Part shown: piece after piece, positions 1 through 9,151 of the stretch
Layout: the number at the start of each line of letters is the position of its first letter
Position numbering within the stretch: the stretch's first letter is position 1
Assembly (NCBI GenBank): GCA_020073285.1
Contig: JAIQFM010000009.1
Location: 1-43,358 of the forward strand
Direction of reading: 5' to 3'
DNA: 43,358 bases
DNA from: Terriglobia bacterium
Lineage (GTDB): Bacteria; Acidobacteriota; Terriglobia; Terriglobales; Acidobacteriaceae
The notes under the pieces: generated by a model
What the model was told of the DNA's origin: nothing
Databases searched by the model: none
The model's input: the letters and a program-made list of their open reading frames with translations, nothing else
Position numbers and translations under genes: made by a program

Positions 1-2157
1 CTCGAAACCGTCCATATCCGGCATCTGGACGTCCATCAGGATGAGATCGAAGCGCTCTACCAGGCATGCGGCGACTGCCTCTCGGCCGCTGATGACGGCA
101 CGGACGCGATGACCTTCGTTTTCGAGCAGGCGCGCCGCCAGGAGCCGGTTGACCGCGTTGTCCTCGGCGAGCAGGACGTGGAGCGGCGCCGCCGCCGGTT
201 GCGGCCTGCGAGACGCCTCGGCATCGCCATCGTCAGCCAGCGGGCGCGTCCCCAGCGCATGACAAATTGCCGCGAGAAGTTCGGCGCGCCTAATCGGTTT
301 GACCAAGTAGGCGGCAATTCCCAGCGCTTTGCATCGGTCAATGTCACCGCGCTGGGAGCCCGAAGTCAGCATCATCACCGTCGCTCCCGCCAGGCGGGGG
401 TCGGAGTGGATGCGACCCGCCAGTTCAAAGCCATCCATGCTGGGCATGTGGCCATCGATGAGCACAACCTTATATGGCTCTTGCTGGTTGCAGGCGGCTT
501 GCAATTCCTGAAGCGCTTCCTGTCCGCCACAAGCCGGAGTGGGCAGCATCTGCCAGCTTCGGACAATGCGATCGAGAACCTTGCGGTTGGTGGCGTTGTC
601 GTCCACGATCAAGGTCCGTAACCCGGCCAGGATTTCTGGTTGCGCGCCGGGGTCGGCCGCCAACCCGGTACCGGCTAGGACTTGGGCGGTAAAGTGAAAC
701 GTGCTGCCTCTTCCGACCGTGCTTTTGACCCAGATTTGCCCGCCCATCATCTCGACGATGCGAGAGGAAATGGCCAGCCCAAGGCCGGTCCCGCCATAGC
801 GGCGGGTGCTGGAAGAATCCGCCTGCCGAAATGCCTCGAAGATGTACTGCTGAAATTCCTCGGGGATCCCAATACCGGTGTCGGAGACCTCGAAATGCAG
901 CGTCAGTTTGGGGCCGGCGGCTGCTGGCCGCGAGACAGCGACGGTGATCTCGCCGCGATCGGTAAACTTGATGGCGTTGCCCACCAGGTTGACGAGAAGC
1001 TGTCGCAGTCGAAAGGGATCGGCCACAATGGTTGCCGGCACGTCATCGGAGAGCGCGTAGGTCAGTTCCAGGCCCTTGGCGTCGGCGCTGAAGGCGAGGG
1101 TCTTCAAGGTATCTCCCAGCATTTCGTCCAGGCAGAACTCAGAAGGTTGCACGTCGAGCTTGCCGGCCTCGATTTTGGAGAAATCGAGCACGTCATTGAT
1201 GACGTTGAGCAGCGACTCGGCGCAGGACTTGACGGTGGTCAAGTAGTCGCGCTGCTCGGCGGTCAGATTGGTCTCCAGAGCCAACTCGGTCATGCCGATG
1301 ACGCCGTTCATGGGAGTGCGAATTTCATGGCTCATGTTGGCCAGGAACTCGCTCTTGGCTTGATTCGCTTCCTCCAGCCGGCGCTGCTCGATTTCGGCGC
1401 GGATCGCTTGAGCCCTCAGTTCTTCCGCTTCCCCCCTGTGCTGGGCCATCTCCCTGAAGGCAGCCGCCAATTCTCCCAGCTCATCCTTGGTCGTGGGAAG
1501 ATCGTCCCAGTTGCCATTGCCGCTTCCGAACTGGGAGGCCGCCCGGCGCAGGCGCTCGATGGGAATGGCGATGTGCCTTGAGATGCCGAATGCCATGATC
1601 AACGCGAGAATCAGACACACGGCGCTGCCGGCAATCAGCAACCGCTTGCCATGCTCGGTTTGTGCCAGCATTTCCCGGTGAAGCGGCGAGTATTCCAGGA
1701 CGACCGCGCCGACAGTCTGACCGGAGGAGCGCAGCGGGACCACGATTTGAAGGATCTGCTGGCTCTTGACGACTTCGACGAAGGAGCGCGGAATGCCATC
1801 CATCATGGTTTGCCGGACAATCCCGTGGGGATCGGGAAAATGTTCTCCCACTTCTTCCGGCACTGCATCGGCGATGGTCAGCCCGGCCAGATCGAGGATG
1901 ACAATATCTCGCCGCTGTTGGCGATGCATTCCGATAACGTATTGCTGCAGCTCAGGCCGGTCGTCGAGCAAAGAGCGGTGGCTTTGAGCCAATTCGAATG
2001 CAACCGAATCGGCAATCGTCTTGGCCACGTTCTCGGCTTCGCGAATGGCCCCCCGTTTTGCTCCTTTTACCTGCTGGTCAAAACCGAGGAAGCCCACCAC
2101 GCCAACCAGCGCGGCGACGGCAAGAAACGCTGCGAGCAACTTGTTTCTGAGCTTCAT
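1..2157 (-). CDS. Hybrid sensor histidine kinase with two receiver domains (3' end cut by window)
   Basis: Sensor kinase that should autophosphorylate on His and pass phosphate to attached receivers. The ATG at 2157 opens a frame that stays open to base 1 (719 codons seen). Order: membrane helix about 7-27; extracytoplasmic sensor about 30-170; second helix about 173-193; HAMP to about 245; coiled linker; HisKA with the H-box [15 protein letters not shown] (H277); HATPase with N-box VGNAIKF (about 392-398) and G-boxes DTGIGIP and GGTGLGL; first receiver with VDD (518-520), phosphoacceptor D568 and K620; second receiver starting about 659 with AEDN and D709. The sequence is lost just after MDGFE. 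The N-terminal sensor is periplasmic and of unknown ligand. No partner regulator lies on the side that can be seen. The family call is firm; the ligand and output are unknown. Confidence 0.95.
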   Translation of the reverse strand, partial: MKLRNKLLAAFLAVAALVGVVGFLGFDQQVKGAKRGAIREAENVAKTIADSVAFELAQSHRSLLDDRPELQQYVIGMHRQQRRDIVILDLAGLTIADAVPEEVGEHFPDPHGIVRQTMMDGIPRSFVEVVKSQQILQIVVPLRSSGQTVGAVVLEYSPLHREMLAQTEHGKRLLIAGSAVCLILALIMAFGISRHIAIPIERLRRAASQFGSGNGNWDDLPTTKDELGELAAAFREMAQHRGEAEELRAQAIRAEIEQRRLEEANQAKSEFLANMSHEIRTPMNGVIGMTELALETNLTAEQRDYLTTVKSCAESLLNVINDVLDFSKIEAGKLDVQPSEFCLDEMLGDTLKTLAFSADAKGLELTYALSDDVPATIVADPFRLRQLLVNLVGNAIKFTDRGEITVAVSRPAAAGPKLTLHFEVSDTGIGIPEEFQQYIFEAFRQADSSSTRRYGGTGLGLAISSRIVEMMGGQIWVKSTVGRGSTFHFTAQVLAGTGLAADPGAQPEILAGLRTLIVDDNATNRKVLDRIVRSWQMLPTPACGGQEALQELQAACNQQEPYKVVLIDGHMPSMDGFELAGRIHSDPRLAGATVMMLTSGSQRGDIDRCKALGIAAYLVKPIRRAELLAAICHALGTRPLADDGDAEASRRPQPAAAPLHVLLAEDNAVNRLLAARLLENEGHRVRAVISGREAVAACLVERFDLILMDVQMPDMDGFE

Positions 2158-2376
2158 GGTTTAGCGGCCTCACGGAGCGCATGATTGCGATGCCGGTGAA
2201 CATCCGGTGTTTCGCCGCAATGCGGTGACAGCACCATGATCCACCGGATCAGCCAACCGGGAACGCCGCGAAAACCGCAATGATGAATGGCAAGTGCCGG
2301 AAGGAAACCAGTTCAGGAACGGGACCAGGCGTCGGGATGACACGACTTGAGGAAACCGTATTTGCCCGATGACAGC
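2158..2376. other. Intergenic region between cyclase-like gene and kinase gene
   Basis: No coding signal seen. A short perfect stem (GATCC-acc-GGATC) sits at 2238-2250. There is a weak GAGG about 11 bases before the kinase ATG. Confidence 0.4.
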
Positions 2377-4641
2377 TTACGGGTTGGTGCGGGCGACCTG
2401 GGTGAAGTGATGTTCCACGTATTCGTAGATGGCTTCGTTGGTGCAGACCTCGTAGTACTTGCGATCGGTCCAGCTCTTGACCGAAAAATCGCTGGCGTCA
2501 ATGCGGGGGATGCGGCCTTCGCGCACCACAATGCGGTGGAAGCTGCCGCCGCCGAGGGGAACCAGTCCGCTGTAAATGCGGATGGTTCCTTTTCCCCAGA
2601 GGGTGGGGAGTTCGACCTCGTGCAATTGGAGCGAGATCTCCCGCTGCAACTCACGGAAAGCCTCGCCGTTCATGTTGATGCCACCGACGTTGTAGCGCAT
2701 GAGGAATTCGTCGGGATTGCCGCCGGTGTCTTCGTCCTCGACGGTCTTGAAGGAGTACACGTTGAAGAGGCTCTCGGCATCGGCGAGGGAGCGGCGCGCC
2801 CCCTTGTTACAAGAGGAGAGGCGGTCGCTCTCGTTGAGCGCCTTGGAGATCATGATGCGGGCATTGCCGTCCATCAGGTACATGGGGGCGGAGTCCTGGA
2901 AGGAGATGCCAATGCCGAGCTCGAGGTTGGGCAGGCCGCCCTCGCGCGACTTCTCGTTGTAGGCATGGACGATGGAGATAATCTCGCGCGCCATCACGCA
3001 AGTGCGCGCCACCGGGAATTCCTGCCGGCCTTCGTATCCGAAAAGCGCCAGGATAACGGCGTCGCCCTCGATGAAGACCTTGGTGGCCAGGTAGGTGGAG
3101 AGCAGCTTGTTGACGGGGTCGTAGAAATTCAGGCTGAAATACGACGCCGGGTTGAGTCCCCGTTCCATGAGGGTGCGGGTCAGGGTGGTGGAATCGCGCA
3201 CGTCGGCCTTGAGGATGACGTGGTTGACGACCTTCTCTTCCGCCGGCTTCTGCTCCTGGGGCAGGAGGAACTCGTAGAGCGTGTTGTTGATGGAGGAAAG
3301 GTCGCGCAGGCGCTGGTTGGAGATGAGATGGACGGTGTCGAGCGCTTTGTTGAGCACTTCCAGGCAGCGCAGGTCGCGGTGGTAGCGGATGAAATCGCGG
3401 AGGAAGCGGCCGGCGGACTTGGCCCGATCGGCGGCGCGGTAATTGTCGAGGCGGCGTAAGGCGGCCTCGAAATTGGCGGGCGAGAAGCGAGTGTGCTCTT
3501 GCAGCATGCGCTCGACGCGAGTGCGCTCGGTGCGATTGATGAGCGCATTCTTGAGCTGCTGGGCGTGGATGGTCGGGGAATACTCGGCCAGCAGGGGAGC
3601 GGCTTCGTAGGCGGCGATGATGTGGTCCATGACCCCGTTGCGCTCGAGGGTGCCGGTCCAGGCGGCGAGCAGGGCCTTCTGGGCGCGACCCTTGGGACTG
3701 GATTCGTCGGGGGTGCCGGCGGCGATGAGTTCCTGGGCGTTTTCGGGCACGCTGAGCAGAGAATCGAGATCGAGGTGGTCCTGACCTTCCGGAACCGGCA
3801 ATTCCAGCGACGCGAGGAAGACGCGCGCGATTTCCTGCAGGGTGCTGAAACGGTCGGGATCGCGTTCGAAGTTGCCGAGCATGACGTAGTGCTCGGCGTT
3901 GATGGAATCGTCGCGGCCACCCTCGGAGAACATCAGGCGATTGAGCAGCAGCGGGTAGGCGGGATGATCGGCGCCACCGAACAGCGCCCGGCGCATGCGC
4001 GCCAAGGTTTCCTTCTCGACCTCGCGCAGCGTCTGAAAGAGTTCCTGGCTGGCTTTGCGGAGCAATTGTCCCTTGGCAAGCTGAAAGGCGGCGCAGCGCT
4101 CGCGGAATTCAACCCCCTTAGGAATGTTCGCCTGGCGCGGACCTTCGTACTTGGCGACCTTGGCGCGCAGACGCTCGAGGATCCCGTTGTATTGCGCGGT
4201 CAACTCGGTGCGCAGCAGCTTGATGACGGCAAGGCGGGCGAGCAGGTCGAGGGAAAGGTTGCCGTCGGCCTTGGCCCAGTTGAGGGCCAGGATCATCAGG
4301 TCGGTGAGCATGCGCTTGAAATCGGCGGGATCGGCGCCGGGCTTGGCAACGGGCTGGGGCGGCTCGCCTTTTCCCCAGAGAAACGACGGTGGCGCGATCT
4401 GCGGGATCTGGGGCGCGTCGGCTGCGACCAGATCTTCGACACTGCCATACATGGCGATCAGACGCTGCACATGCAGGCGGACGACTTCGGCGAAAGTGGG
4501 GCTGAGGAAGACATCGTGGCGAAAGTTGTCAATGCCGGGAAGCAGCCCGCTGAGTTCCAGGGTGGGGGAATAGCCAGTTAGCGACACTTGCCGGGCAAGG
4601 CCGGATAAGCTTCCGCGCTGGAGAAATGGGAATGGCGCCAT
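2377..4641 (-). CDS. Protein with C-terminal class III nucleotide cyclase-like domain
   Basis: About 754 residues with no predicted signal or membrane segment. The first 470 residues are mostly helical and I do not recognise them. The last 290 resemble a class III adenylate/guanylate cyclase homology domain: LKADVRDSTT (about 477-486 from the ATG) matches the first metal-binding Asp region, FIEGDAVILALF (about 523-534) the second Asp, and LELGIGIS a later core strand. The position that usually holds the base-selecting Lys or Glu, four residues before the second Asp, is Phe here, so catalysis is uncertain. I place the start at the ATG at 4641; a TTG at 4653 is in frame and would add four residues. 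The gene is followed by the histidine kinase on the same strand after a gap of about 220 bases, which hints at signalling. It could also be a non-catalytic regulator. Confidence 0.72.
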   Translation of the reverse strand: MAPFPFLQRGSLSGLARQVSLTGYSPTLELSGLLPGIDNFRHDVFLSPTFAEVVRLHVQRLIAMYGSVEDLVAADAPQIPQIAPPSFLWGKGEPPQPVAKPGADPADFKRMLTDLMILALNWAKADGNLSLDLLARLAVIKLLRTELTAQYNGILERLRAKVAKYEGPRQANIPKGVEFRERCAAFQLAKGQLLRKASQELFQTLREVEKETLARMRRALFGGADHPAYPLLLNRLMFSEGGRDDSINAEHYVMLGNFERDPDRFSTLQEIARVFLASLELPVPEGQDHLDLDSLLSVPENAQELIAAGTPDESSPKGRAQKALLAAWTGTLERNGVMDHIIAAYEAAPLLAEYSPTIHAQQLKNALINRTERTRVERMLQEHTRFSPANFEAALRRLDNYRAADRAKSAGRFLRDFIRYHRDLRCLEVLNKALDTVHLISNQRLRDLSSINNTLYEFLLPQEQKPAEEKVVNHVILKADVRDSTTLTRTLMERGLNPASYFSLNFYDPVNKLLSTYLATKVFIEGDAVILALFGYEGRQEFPVARTCVMAREIISIVHAYNEKSREGGLPNLELGIGISFQDSAPMYLMDGNARIMISKALNESDRLSSCNKGARRSLADAESLFNVYSFKTVEDEDTGGNPDEFLMRYNVGGINMNGEAFRELQREISLQLHEVELPTLWGKGTIRIYSGLVPLGGGSFHRIVVREGRIPRIDASDFSVKSWTDRKYYEVCTNEAIYEYVEHHFTQVARTNP

Positions 4642-4730
4642 TCCGTGCACCAAAGAATGTAGGGAGCGTCTTGCGGTGCAGAGGTTAACACGGAGTGCGG
4701 CTGAAGGCGAAGATTACGTTGGTTTGCCGG

Positions 4731-4830
4731 GGTCTGTCGGTCTATCAGTCTATCGGTCAATCAGTCTGCTAGCTACTACCCTTGACCACTGAGAAACTGA
4801 TCGACTGAGAGACCGATAGACCGAGAAACC
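4731..4830. repeat. Inverted pair of degenerate 8-base-period arrays
   Basis: The left array (4731-4770) has five units starting every 8 bases, for example GGTCTATC and AGTCTATC. The right array (4788-4827) has five units of the complementary type, for example ACCGATAG and ACTGAGAG. They can fold on each other across an 18-base spacer. The right array ends at the stop codon of the M28 peptidase gene (4831-4833). As RNA the region could act as a terminator or 3' stabiliser for that gene; this is inferred. Confidence 0.8.
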
Positions 4831-6549
4831 TCACTGGACGCCGTTTCGGGAGAGCGATTGCAAGCTGGCTTTGCGGGCGGCTTCGAATTCGTCGCCCAAC
4901 TGCCAGCCAATGCCCTGAGGCTGGGTGGCGGCCCTCCAGCCGAGGCGGAAGCCGAAGCGCGCCAGTTCGACGAGTCCGGAGAAGTCCCAGTCCGGCTTGA
5001 ATTCGTCGCTGGGCTGGTGGTAGTGCTTGGCGTTGTACTCGCGTTCCTGCCGGATGCCCCACTCCAGCGGATGTCCTTTGAACTTCATCCCTTCATTCAC
5101 GGAAAAGGCGGGAATGCCGACGCGGGCAAAGCTGAAGTGGTCGGAGCGGTAGTAGTAGCCGGCGGAGGGATTGGAGTCGGGCCTGATGGCGAGGTTGAAT
5201 TCCTTGGCGGTCGCCTCGACGGCGGGATAGAAGGTGGTGCGCTCCGCGCCGGAGACGCTGACCTCCTGCGGGATGCCGTTGGGAGCGATGCCGTCGTAAT
5301 TCAAGCCGAGGCTGATGTTGCCGGCCGGAATCGGCGGGTGCTTGCCGAGAAACTCCGAGCCACGCAGTCCCTGCTCTTCGGCGGTCACGGAGGCGAACAG
5401 GATGGAGCGCTTGGGACGCTGCGCGGAAGCGGCGTAGGCGCGCGCCAATTCGAGCAGGACGGCGCATCCGGTAGCGTTGTCCACCGCGCCGTTATAGATG
5501 TTGTCGCCCGGCTGGTCGGAGTGAATGCCGAGATGGTCGTAGTGCGCGCTGTAGATGACGGCCTGATCCTTGAGGCGGGGATCGGAGCCGGGCAGCATGG
5601 CGAGGACGTTCTGCGATTCGAAGGGGCGGATCTTGCTGACCAGGTGACCCTGCACCCGGACCGGCAGCGGAATAGGCTTGAAGTCGCGCGAGTCCGCCTG
5701 CTTGAAAAGGGCGTCGAGGTCCTGGCCGGAATTGGTGAGGAGCTTGCGCGCGACCTCCAGTTGAATCCAGGAGGCGAGCTTGAGCTTGGGCTGGCCGTCG
5801 GCGCGGAGATAGGAGCGTTCGCCGCCCCAGGAATTCTGCACCACGTCCCAGCCGTAGCTGGCCATGTCGGTCTGGTGAATGAGGATCACACCGATCGCGC
5901 CCTTGCGCGCCGCCTGCTCGTACTTATAGGTCCAGCGGCCATAGTAGGTGAGGGCCTTGCCCTTGAAGAAATTGGGGTCGTCGGAGTTGGGTTCGTTGAC
6001 GAACATGAGCAAGACCTTGCCGCGTACATCGGCGTCCTTGAAGTCGTTCCACTGGTACTCGGGGGCTTCGATACCATAGCCGACGAAGACGACGTCGGCA
6101 TCGAGATCGTCGGTGGCGTTCTGGGTTTCGTCCATGGCAACGATTTCGTCGCCCAGCTTGAGCTTCTCGGTTTTGCCGGCCTGCAGCAGATAGATGTTGG
6201 TGGAGGGCTCGGTGGTGATGCCGACCATGGGCACTTTCTGCATGAAGGCGCCGTTGTCGCCGGCGGGCTTCAGGCCGTAGGACTCAAATTGGGTGGCGAT
6301 ATATTCGGCGGCAATGTCACCGCCGCGCTGGCCGGTGCCGCGTCCTTCGAGCAGGTCGCTGGCGAGGAACTTGACGTGGGCGCGGATTCTTTGCGGGTCA
6401 ATCGACGACATGGCCGCGACGGCGGCAGGCGGAAGAGCGGCAGCGGAGGCTTGGCTGGCGCGCCTGTGTTTTGAAGTGGAGTGTTTCTGCGCGAGCAACG
6501 GGGTGGTGGTCAGGGCGAGAATTAAGATCAAGAAAGCAGTTTTTCGCAT
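4831..6549 (-). CDS. Secreted M28-family zinc aminopeptidase with PA-domain insert
   Basis: A 572-residue exported metallopeptidase of the M28 family (aminopeptidase or carboxypeptidase), probably acting on peptides outside the cytoplasm. Residues 1-20 are a signal peptide (MRKTAFLIL... LLAQ). Residues about 140-300 look like a protease-associated insert (VVFVGYGIEAPEY). The catalytic core has SAHYDHLG (H336), GAVDNATG (D357), TAEEQGLRGSE (E391, E392), GLNYDG (D419) and HYHQPSDE (H511), matching the metal ligands and catalytic Glu of M28. I chose the ATG at 6549 because AGGA lies five bases upstream and a signal peptide follows. A longer frame to 6669 only translates a hexamer repeat (ETETET...) and is rejected. 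Neighbours on the same strand are unrelated in function. Confidence 0.92.
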   Translation of the reverse strand: MRKTAFLILILALTTTPLLAQKHSTSKHRRASQASAAALPPAAVAAMSSIDPQRIRAHVKFLASDLLEGRGTGQRGGDIAAEYIATQFESYGLKPAGDNGAFMQKVPMVGITTEPSTNIYLLQAGKTEKLKLGDEIVAMDETQNATDDLDADVVFVGYGIEAPEYQWNDFKDADVRGKVLLMFVNEPNSDDPNFFKGKALTYYGRWTYKYEQAARKGAIGVILIHQTDMASYGWDVVQNSWGGERSYLRADGQPKLKLASWIQLEVARKLLTNSGQDLDALFKQADSRDFKPIPLPVRVQGHLVSKIRPFESQNVLAMLPGSDPRLKDQAVIYSAHYDHLGIHSDQPGDNIYNGAVDNATGCAVLLELARAYAASAQRPKRSILFASVTAEEQGLRGSEFLGKHPPIPAGNISLGLNYDGIAPNGIPQEVSVSGAERTTFYPAVEATAKEFNLAIRPDSNPSAGYYYRSDHFSFARVGIPAFSVNEGMKFKGHPLEWGIRQEREYNAKHYHQPSDEFKPDWDFSGLVELARFGFRLGWRAATQPQGIGWQLGDEFEAARKASLQSLSRNGVQ

Positions 6550-6566
6550 GAAGTCCTCGAGAATTA

Positions 6567-6661
6567 CAGTTTCAGTTTCAGTTTCAGTTTCAGTTTCGGT
6601 TTCGGTTTCGCTTTCGGTCGCACGCGGCTTCGGGTCCTTGCTGAAACCGAAACTGCAACTG
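6567..6661. repeat. 6-base-period array with inverted partner, upstream of M28 peptidase gene
   Basis: About eight units of GTTTCA/GTTTCG run from 6567 to 6618. The inverted partner (CTGAAACCGAAACTG and a little more) lies at 6641-6661. The pair sits between the peptidase start and the redoxin stop, so it lies in the peptidase leader if the genes are co-transcribed. It can form a stem with a loop of about 22 bases. Confidence 0.8.
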
Positions 6662-6703
6662 TCTTTCATGTTGCCCGCAACCTGCGGGTCAGTTCAGCGA
6701 GCC

Positions 6704-7198
6704 TCAACCGGCCTTGTAATCAATGACGTCCTCGCCGCGATGAAAGACCGCGGGCGCCGCCAGCGCACCCGCTTTGGACAAATGGCGGTTGATCGCCTCC
6801 AAATCCTTCTTGCTCCAGCCCACGCTGGAAATCTCGATCTCGCCGCCGGAGGAGATCAGAAAAATGGTGGGGACGTTGGTCAGGCCATAAGCGTTGGAGG
6901 CCGGGTAGCGCTCCGGATCGTCGAGCAGCACGGGCATGGTGATGCCGTACTCGCGCATAAACGCCTGCGTTTCTTTTTTCGGATGCTGGGAGATGGCGAC
7001 GACCTGCGACTTGCCCTTGTGCGCCCGATGAAGGCGCTCGACGAAGGGCATGGTGTACTGGCATACCGGGCACGAGACCTTGAAGAACGCCAGCACAACG
7101 GGCCCGTGCCGCAGGGCGTCGCGCAAAGAAAAGTGTTGGCCGTGCATGTCGGGAAGCGAGACATCGGGCGCCGCTTTTCCCGGGGTGAGTGCAGGCAT
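6704..7198 (-). CDS. AhpC/TSA-type redoxin (thioredoxin-fold)
   Basis: A 164-residue thioredoxin-fold protein of the redoxin/bacterioferritin-comigratory type, probably a thiol peroxidase or thiol-disulfide reductase. Seen in the sequence: PGKAAPDVSLPD (N-terminal family signature), VLAFFKVSCPVCQYTMPF with a CPVC pair at C43 and C46, VVAISQHPKKETQAF, and the cis-Pro region NVPTIFLI. There is no signal peptide, so it is probably cytoplasmic. GGAGGT lies six bases before the ATG. The gene is close downstream of mutY on the same strand, separated by a heptamer array. The electron donor and substrate are not visible. Confidence 0.85.
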   Translation of the reverse strand: MPALTPGKAAPDVSLPDMHGQHFSLRDALRHGPVVLAFFKVSCPVCQYTMPFVERLHRAHKGKSQVVAISQHPKKETQAFMREYGITMPVLLDDPERYPASNAYGLTNVPTIFLISSGGEIEISSVGWSKKDLEAINRHLSKAGALAAPAVFHRGEDVIDYKAG

Positions 7199-7216
7199 CC
7201 TGGACCTCCGAAAAAC

Positions 7217-7265
7217 AGTTTCTGGTTTCTAGTTTCTAGAGACCGGGGCTCGGCGACCAGAAACC
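7217..7265. repeat. 7-base-period array with inverted partner between mutY and redoxin genes
   Basis: The units AGTTTCT (7217), GGTTTCT (7224), AGTTTCT (7231) and AGAGACC (7238) are exactly seven bases apart. The inverted partner CCAGAAACC (7257-7265) can pair with GGTTTCT. The array starts 18 bases from the redoxin ATG and so lies in its 5' leader. Confidence 0.8.
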
Positions 7266-7335
7266 ACAATGGTCAAAACTTCCCAGTTCCGCCAACAGCA
7301 GGCAGATGCGGGGCACCAATGTCGAACTGATGATT

Positions 7336-8463
7336 CTAAATCAGGGCGGCGCGGCGGAGAATCCTGCGCGCCAAGCCGGTGAGCGGAAGAGCGGCGACAT
7401 CGGGGATCGAAATCCAGCGTCCGCCGCGCAGGCCCTTGGCGCTTACGCGGCAGACGTGCGCGGTATGGTCGGTGACGGTGATCGAGTGGTGAAGCGTGAA
7501 CTCGGTTGGGTTGACGTTGTTCGAGCTCGCACATCTGCCAACCTCAGGCCGATGTGGGGCGCCATTCAGAAGCTGCGGAAGTTCCCACATGCCCGGCATC
7601 AGCGATTCGCCGGCGCGACGGCGCACAAGATAAACGCGAGAGCCGCGGCAGGCGAGAGCGTAGGTGGTCTCGGCGGATTTGCGCGGCGGCTTCGGCGGTC
7701 GGAAAACCCCCACCCTGTCTCGCCAACCCCGGGCGAGACAAGGGTGGGGCAACCGCGGCAACGGCCCGCGCGTAGCGCACAGGCGGCGGACGGGACACGC
7801 ATCACAACGTGGACGCAGGGGAAGGCAGACGACGGCGCCGAGTTCCATCATCGCCTGGTTGAAATTGCCGGGAGCGCGCCGGCTGAGCAGTTGCCCAGCG
7901 GCGTCCCAGATGCGCGGCAGGGATTCGCGAGGCCAGCCGAGAACACGGCGCAGAACGCGTTCGACGTTGCCGTCCACTACGGCGGTGGGTTCGCCGAAGG
8001 CAATGCTGGCGATGGCGGCCGCCGTGTAACGTCCGATGCCGGGCAGCGAACGCAGCGATGCGGCGCTGGACGGCAGTTCGCCTGCGTGGTCGCGCATGAG
8101 AAGGCGCGCGGCATGGTGCAGCGCCCGGGCGCGGCGGTAATAGCCGAGGCCACTCCAGGCGGCGAGGACGTGCTGAAGCTTGGCCGAAGCCAATGTTTTT
8201 ACGTCAGGAAAACGGCGCAGGAATTCGGCGTAGTGCTCGCGAACGGCGCCGACCCTGGTCTGCTGCAGCATGATCTCGGAAACCCAAATGCGGTACGGGT
8301 CGCGCGTGCTGCGCCAAGGCAGAGGGCGGCGGTGGCGCGCGAACCAGCGCAGCAGGGCGGCGCGGAAAAGGCGTAGGTCGGCCGGGACGAGCGTGAGTGG
8401 GTTGCTTGGCAAGATGTTGCGCGCATTGTAAAGTCGCGGCCCGGCAAAGTCATCCGAGAGCAA
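7336..8463 (-). CDS. mutY: A/G-specific adenine DNA glycosylase MutY
   Basis: Removes adenine mispaired with 8-oxoguanine in base-excision repair. The 375-residue product has the full MutY layout: helix-hairpin-helix glycosylase domain with WVSEIMLQQTRV (catalytic E63), LPGIGRYTAAAI and AVVDGNV (catalytic D164); iron-sulfur cluster ligands C213, C220, C223 and C229 in the spacing C-x6-C-x2-C-x5-C; and a C-terminal NUDIX-like domain (about 250-375) that reads 8-oxoguanine (MPGMWELPQL). The frame upstream is closed by TGA, and the first usable start is TTG at 8463 with GAGGGGAG touching it, closer than ideal. A second TTG occurs at residue 18, so the start is not certain. The protein is full length. 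Confidence 0.94.
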   Translation of the reverse strand: MLSDDFAGPRLYNARNILPSNPLTLVPADLRLFRAALLRWFARHRRPLPWRSTRDPYRIWVSEIMLQQTRVGAVREHYAEFLRRFPDVKTLASAKLQHVLAAWSGLGYYRRARALHHAARLLMRDHAGELPSSAASLRSLPGIGRYTAAAIASIAFGEPTAVVDGNVERVLRRVLGWPRESLPRIWDAAGQLLSRRAPGNFNQAMMELGAVVCLPLRPRCDACPVRRLCATRGPLPRLPHPCLARGWRDRVGVFRPPKPPRKSAETTYALACRGSRVYLVRRRAGESLMPGMWELPQLLNGAPHRPEVGRCASSNNVNPTEFTLHHSITVTDHTAHVCRVSAKGLRGGRWISIPDVAALPLTGLARRILRRAALI

Positions 8464-8562
8464 CTCCCCTCTGGGATTGGCCGGCTGCGGAGTGGGTCAT
8501 GATGTCCTTGGGGAGCCTCTACCTACCCGCGACAAAAACCAACCAGGCGCGATATTGCAGGT

Positions 8563-8580
8563 TGTACGTACATGCGTACA
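8563..8580. promoter_or_regulatory. Inverted repeat upstream of mutY
   Basis: TGTACG and CGTACA flank six bases (18 bases in all), in the 167-base gap between the TNDEIP-motif gene and mutY. It may be an operator for mutY or a 3' element of the upstream operon. No regulator is known. Confidence 0.35.
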
Positions 8581-8630
8581 GGCGTGGTTCAATCCTCGAC
8601 GCAAAGAAATGAGACCGACTCTCGCAGGAT

Positions 8631-9143
8631 CTATTTCGGCGCTACTGCTGGCGCAGGCGGCCCAGGCTCAGAAGCATCGCTGGGCTTGCTTGCGGCGCCT
8701 GCCTTCGAGCGTTGAGCAATCAACTGCTGCACATCCTGCAAGTCGGCGTTGACCAGGTCCAGCCTCTCGGAGAGGGCCAGCTTGCGGAGATCCTCGGTTT
8801 CGGATTCGAGTTCTTGCCGCAATTTGTCTCGGTCCTGGATCAATTTAGCTTCGTCTGCTTTCAGCCCTTTGAGGGTGGAATCAGTCGCCGGTGGTTTGCC
8901 CGGCTGGGAGGACGCAGTCGAGTTGTCCGATGCGGGCGAGTCCTTCACGGCCGGAGGGGAAGCGGGCGGCTCGGAAGGGCGGGAGGGGATCTCATCGTTG
9001 GTGTAAACCTTGGCGGCTTTCTTTTCGGGCTTGGGCGCGCGCACGACGTCGCCGAGCGGAATCGATTGCGATTGCGCGAAAAGCGCGGAGCTCAGCAGAA
9101 CCAGACCGGCGAGCTGCAACGGGAATCGTGGGCAAAATGACAT
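8631..9143 (-). CDS. Secreted TNDEIP-motif coiled-coil protein, last gene of the pilin cluster
   Basis: A 170-residue exported protein. A signal peptide (about 1-24, ending SALFAQ) is followed by SIPLGDVVRAPK, the motif VYTNDEIPS, a Pro/Ser-rich linker, a charged helical stretch likely to form a coiled coil (about 95-145: KLIQDRDKLRQELESETEDL) and a Pro/Ala tail. It is a paralogue of the protein at 14399-14923, which has the same order and motif. I recognise this as a recurrent acidobacterial type but know of no function. The ATG at 9143 has GAGGTG four bases upstream, right after the TGA of the PilX-like gene; the TTG start at 9155 is less likely. The tight spacing suggests co-translation with the pilin genes, so a periplasmic role in pilus function is plausible but inferred. 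Confidence 0.8.
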   Translation of the reverse strand: MSFCPRFPLQLAGLVLLSSALFAQSQSIPLGDVVRAPKPEKKAAKVYTNDEIPSRPSEPPASPPAVKDSPASDNSTASSQPGKPPATDSTLKGLKADEAKLIQDRDKLRQELESETEDLRKLALSERLDLVNADLQDVQQLIAQRSKAGAASKPSDASEPGPPAPAVAPK

Positions 9144-9151
9144 GCGGCACC

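Noticed and set aside
2347-4581. Plus-strand frames of 362-370 residues opposite the cyclase-like gene
   Set aside because: They mirror the minus-strand gene, have Gly/Val/Glu-rich content and no motif.
4858-6474. A 538-residue plus-strand frame opposite the M28 peptidase
   Set aside because: It is rich in Gly, Val and Ala with no recognised motif, and lies antisense to a gene with intact zinc ligands. High GC often leaves such frames open.
6550-6669. 40-residue N-terminal extension of the M28 protein with a Glu-Thr repeat
   Set aside because: It only translates the hexamer array. The ATG at 6549 has a ribosome site and a signal peptide.
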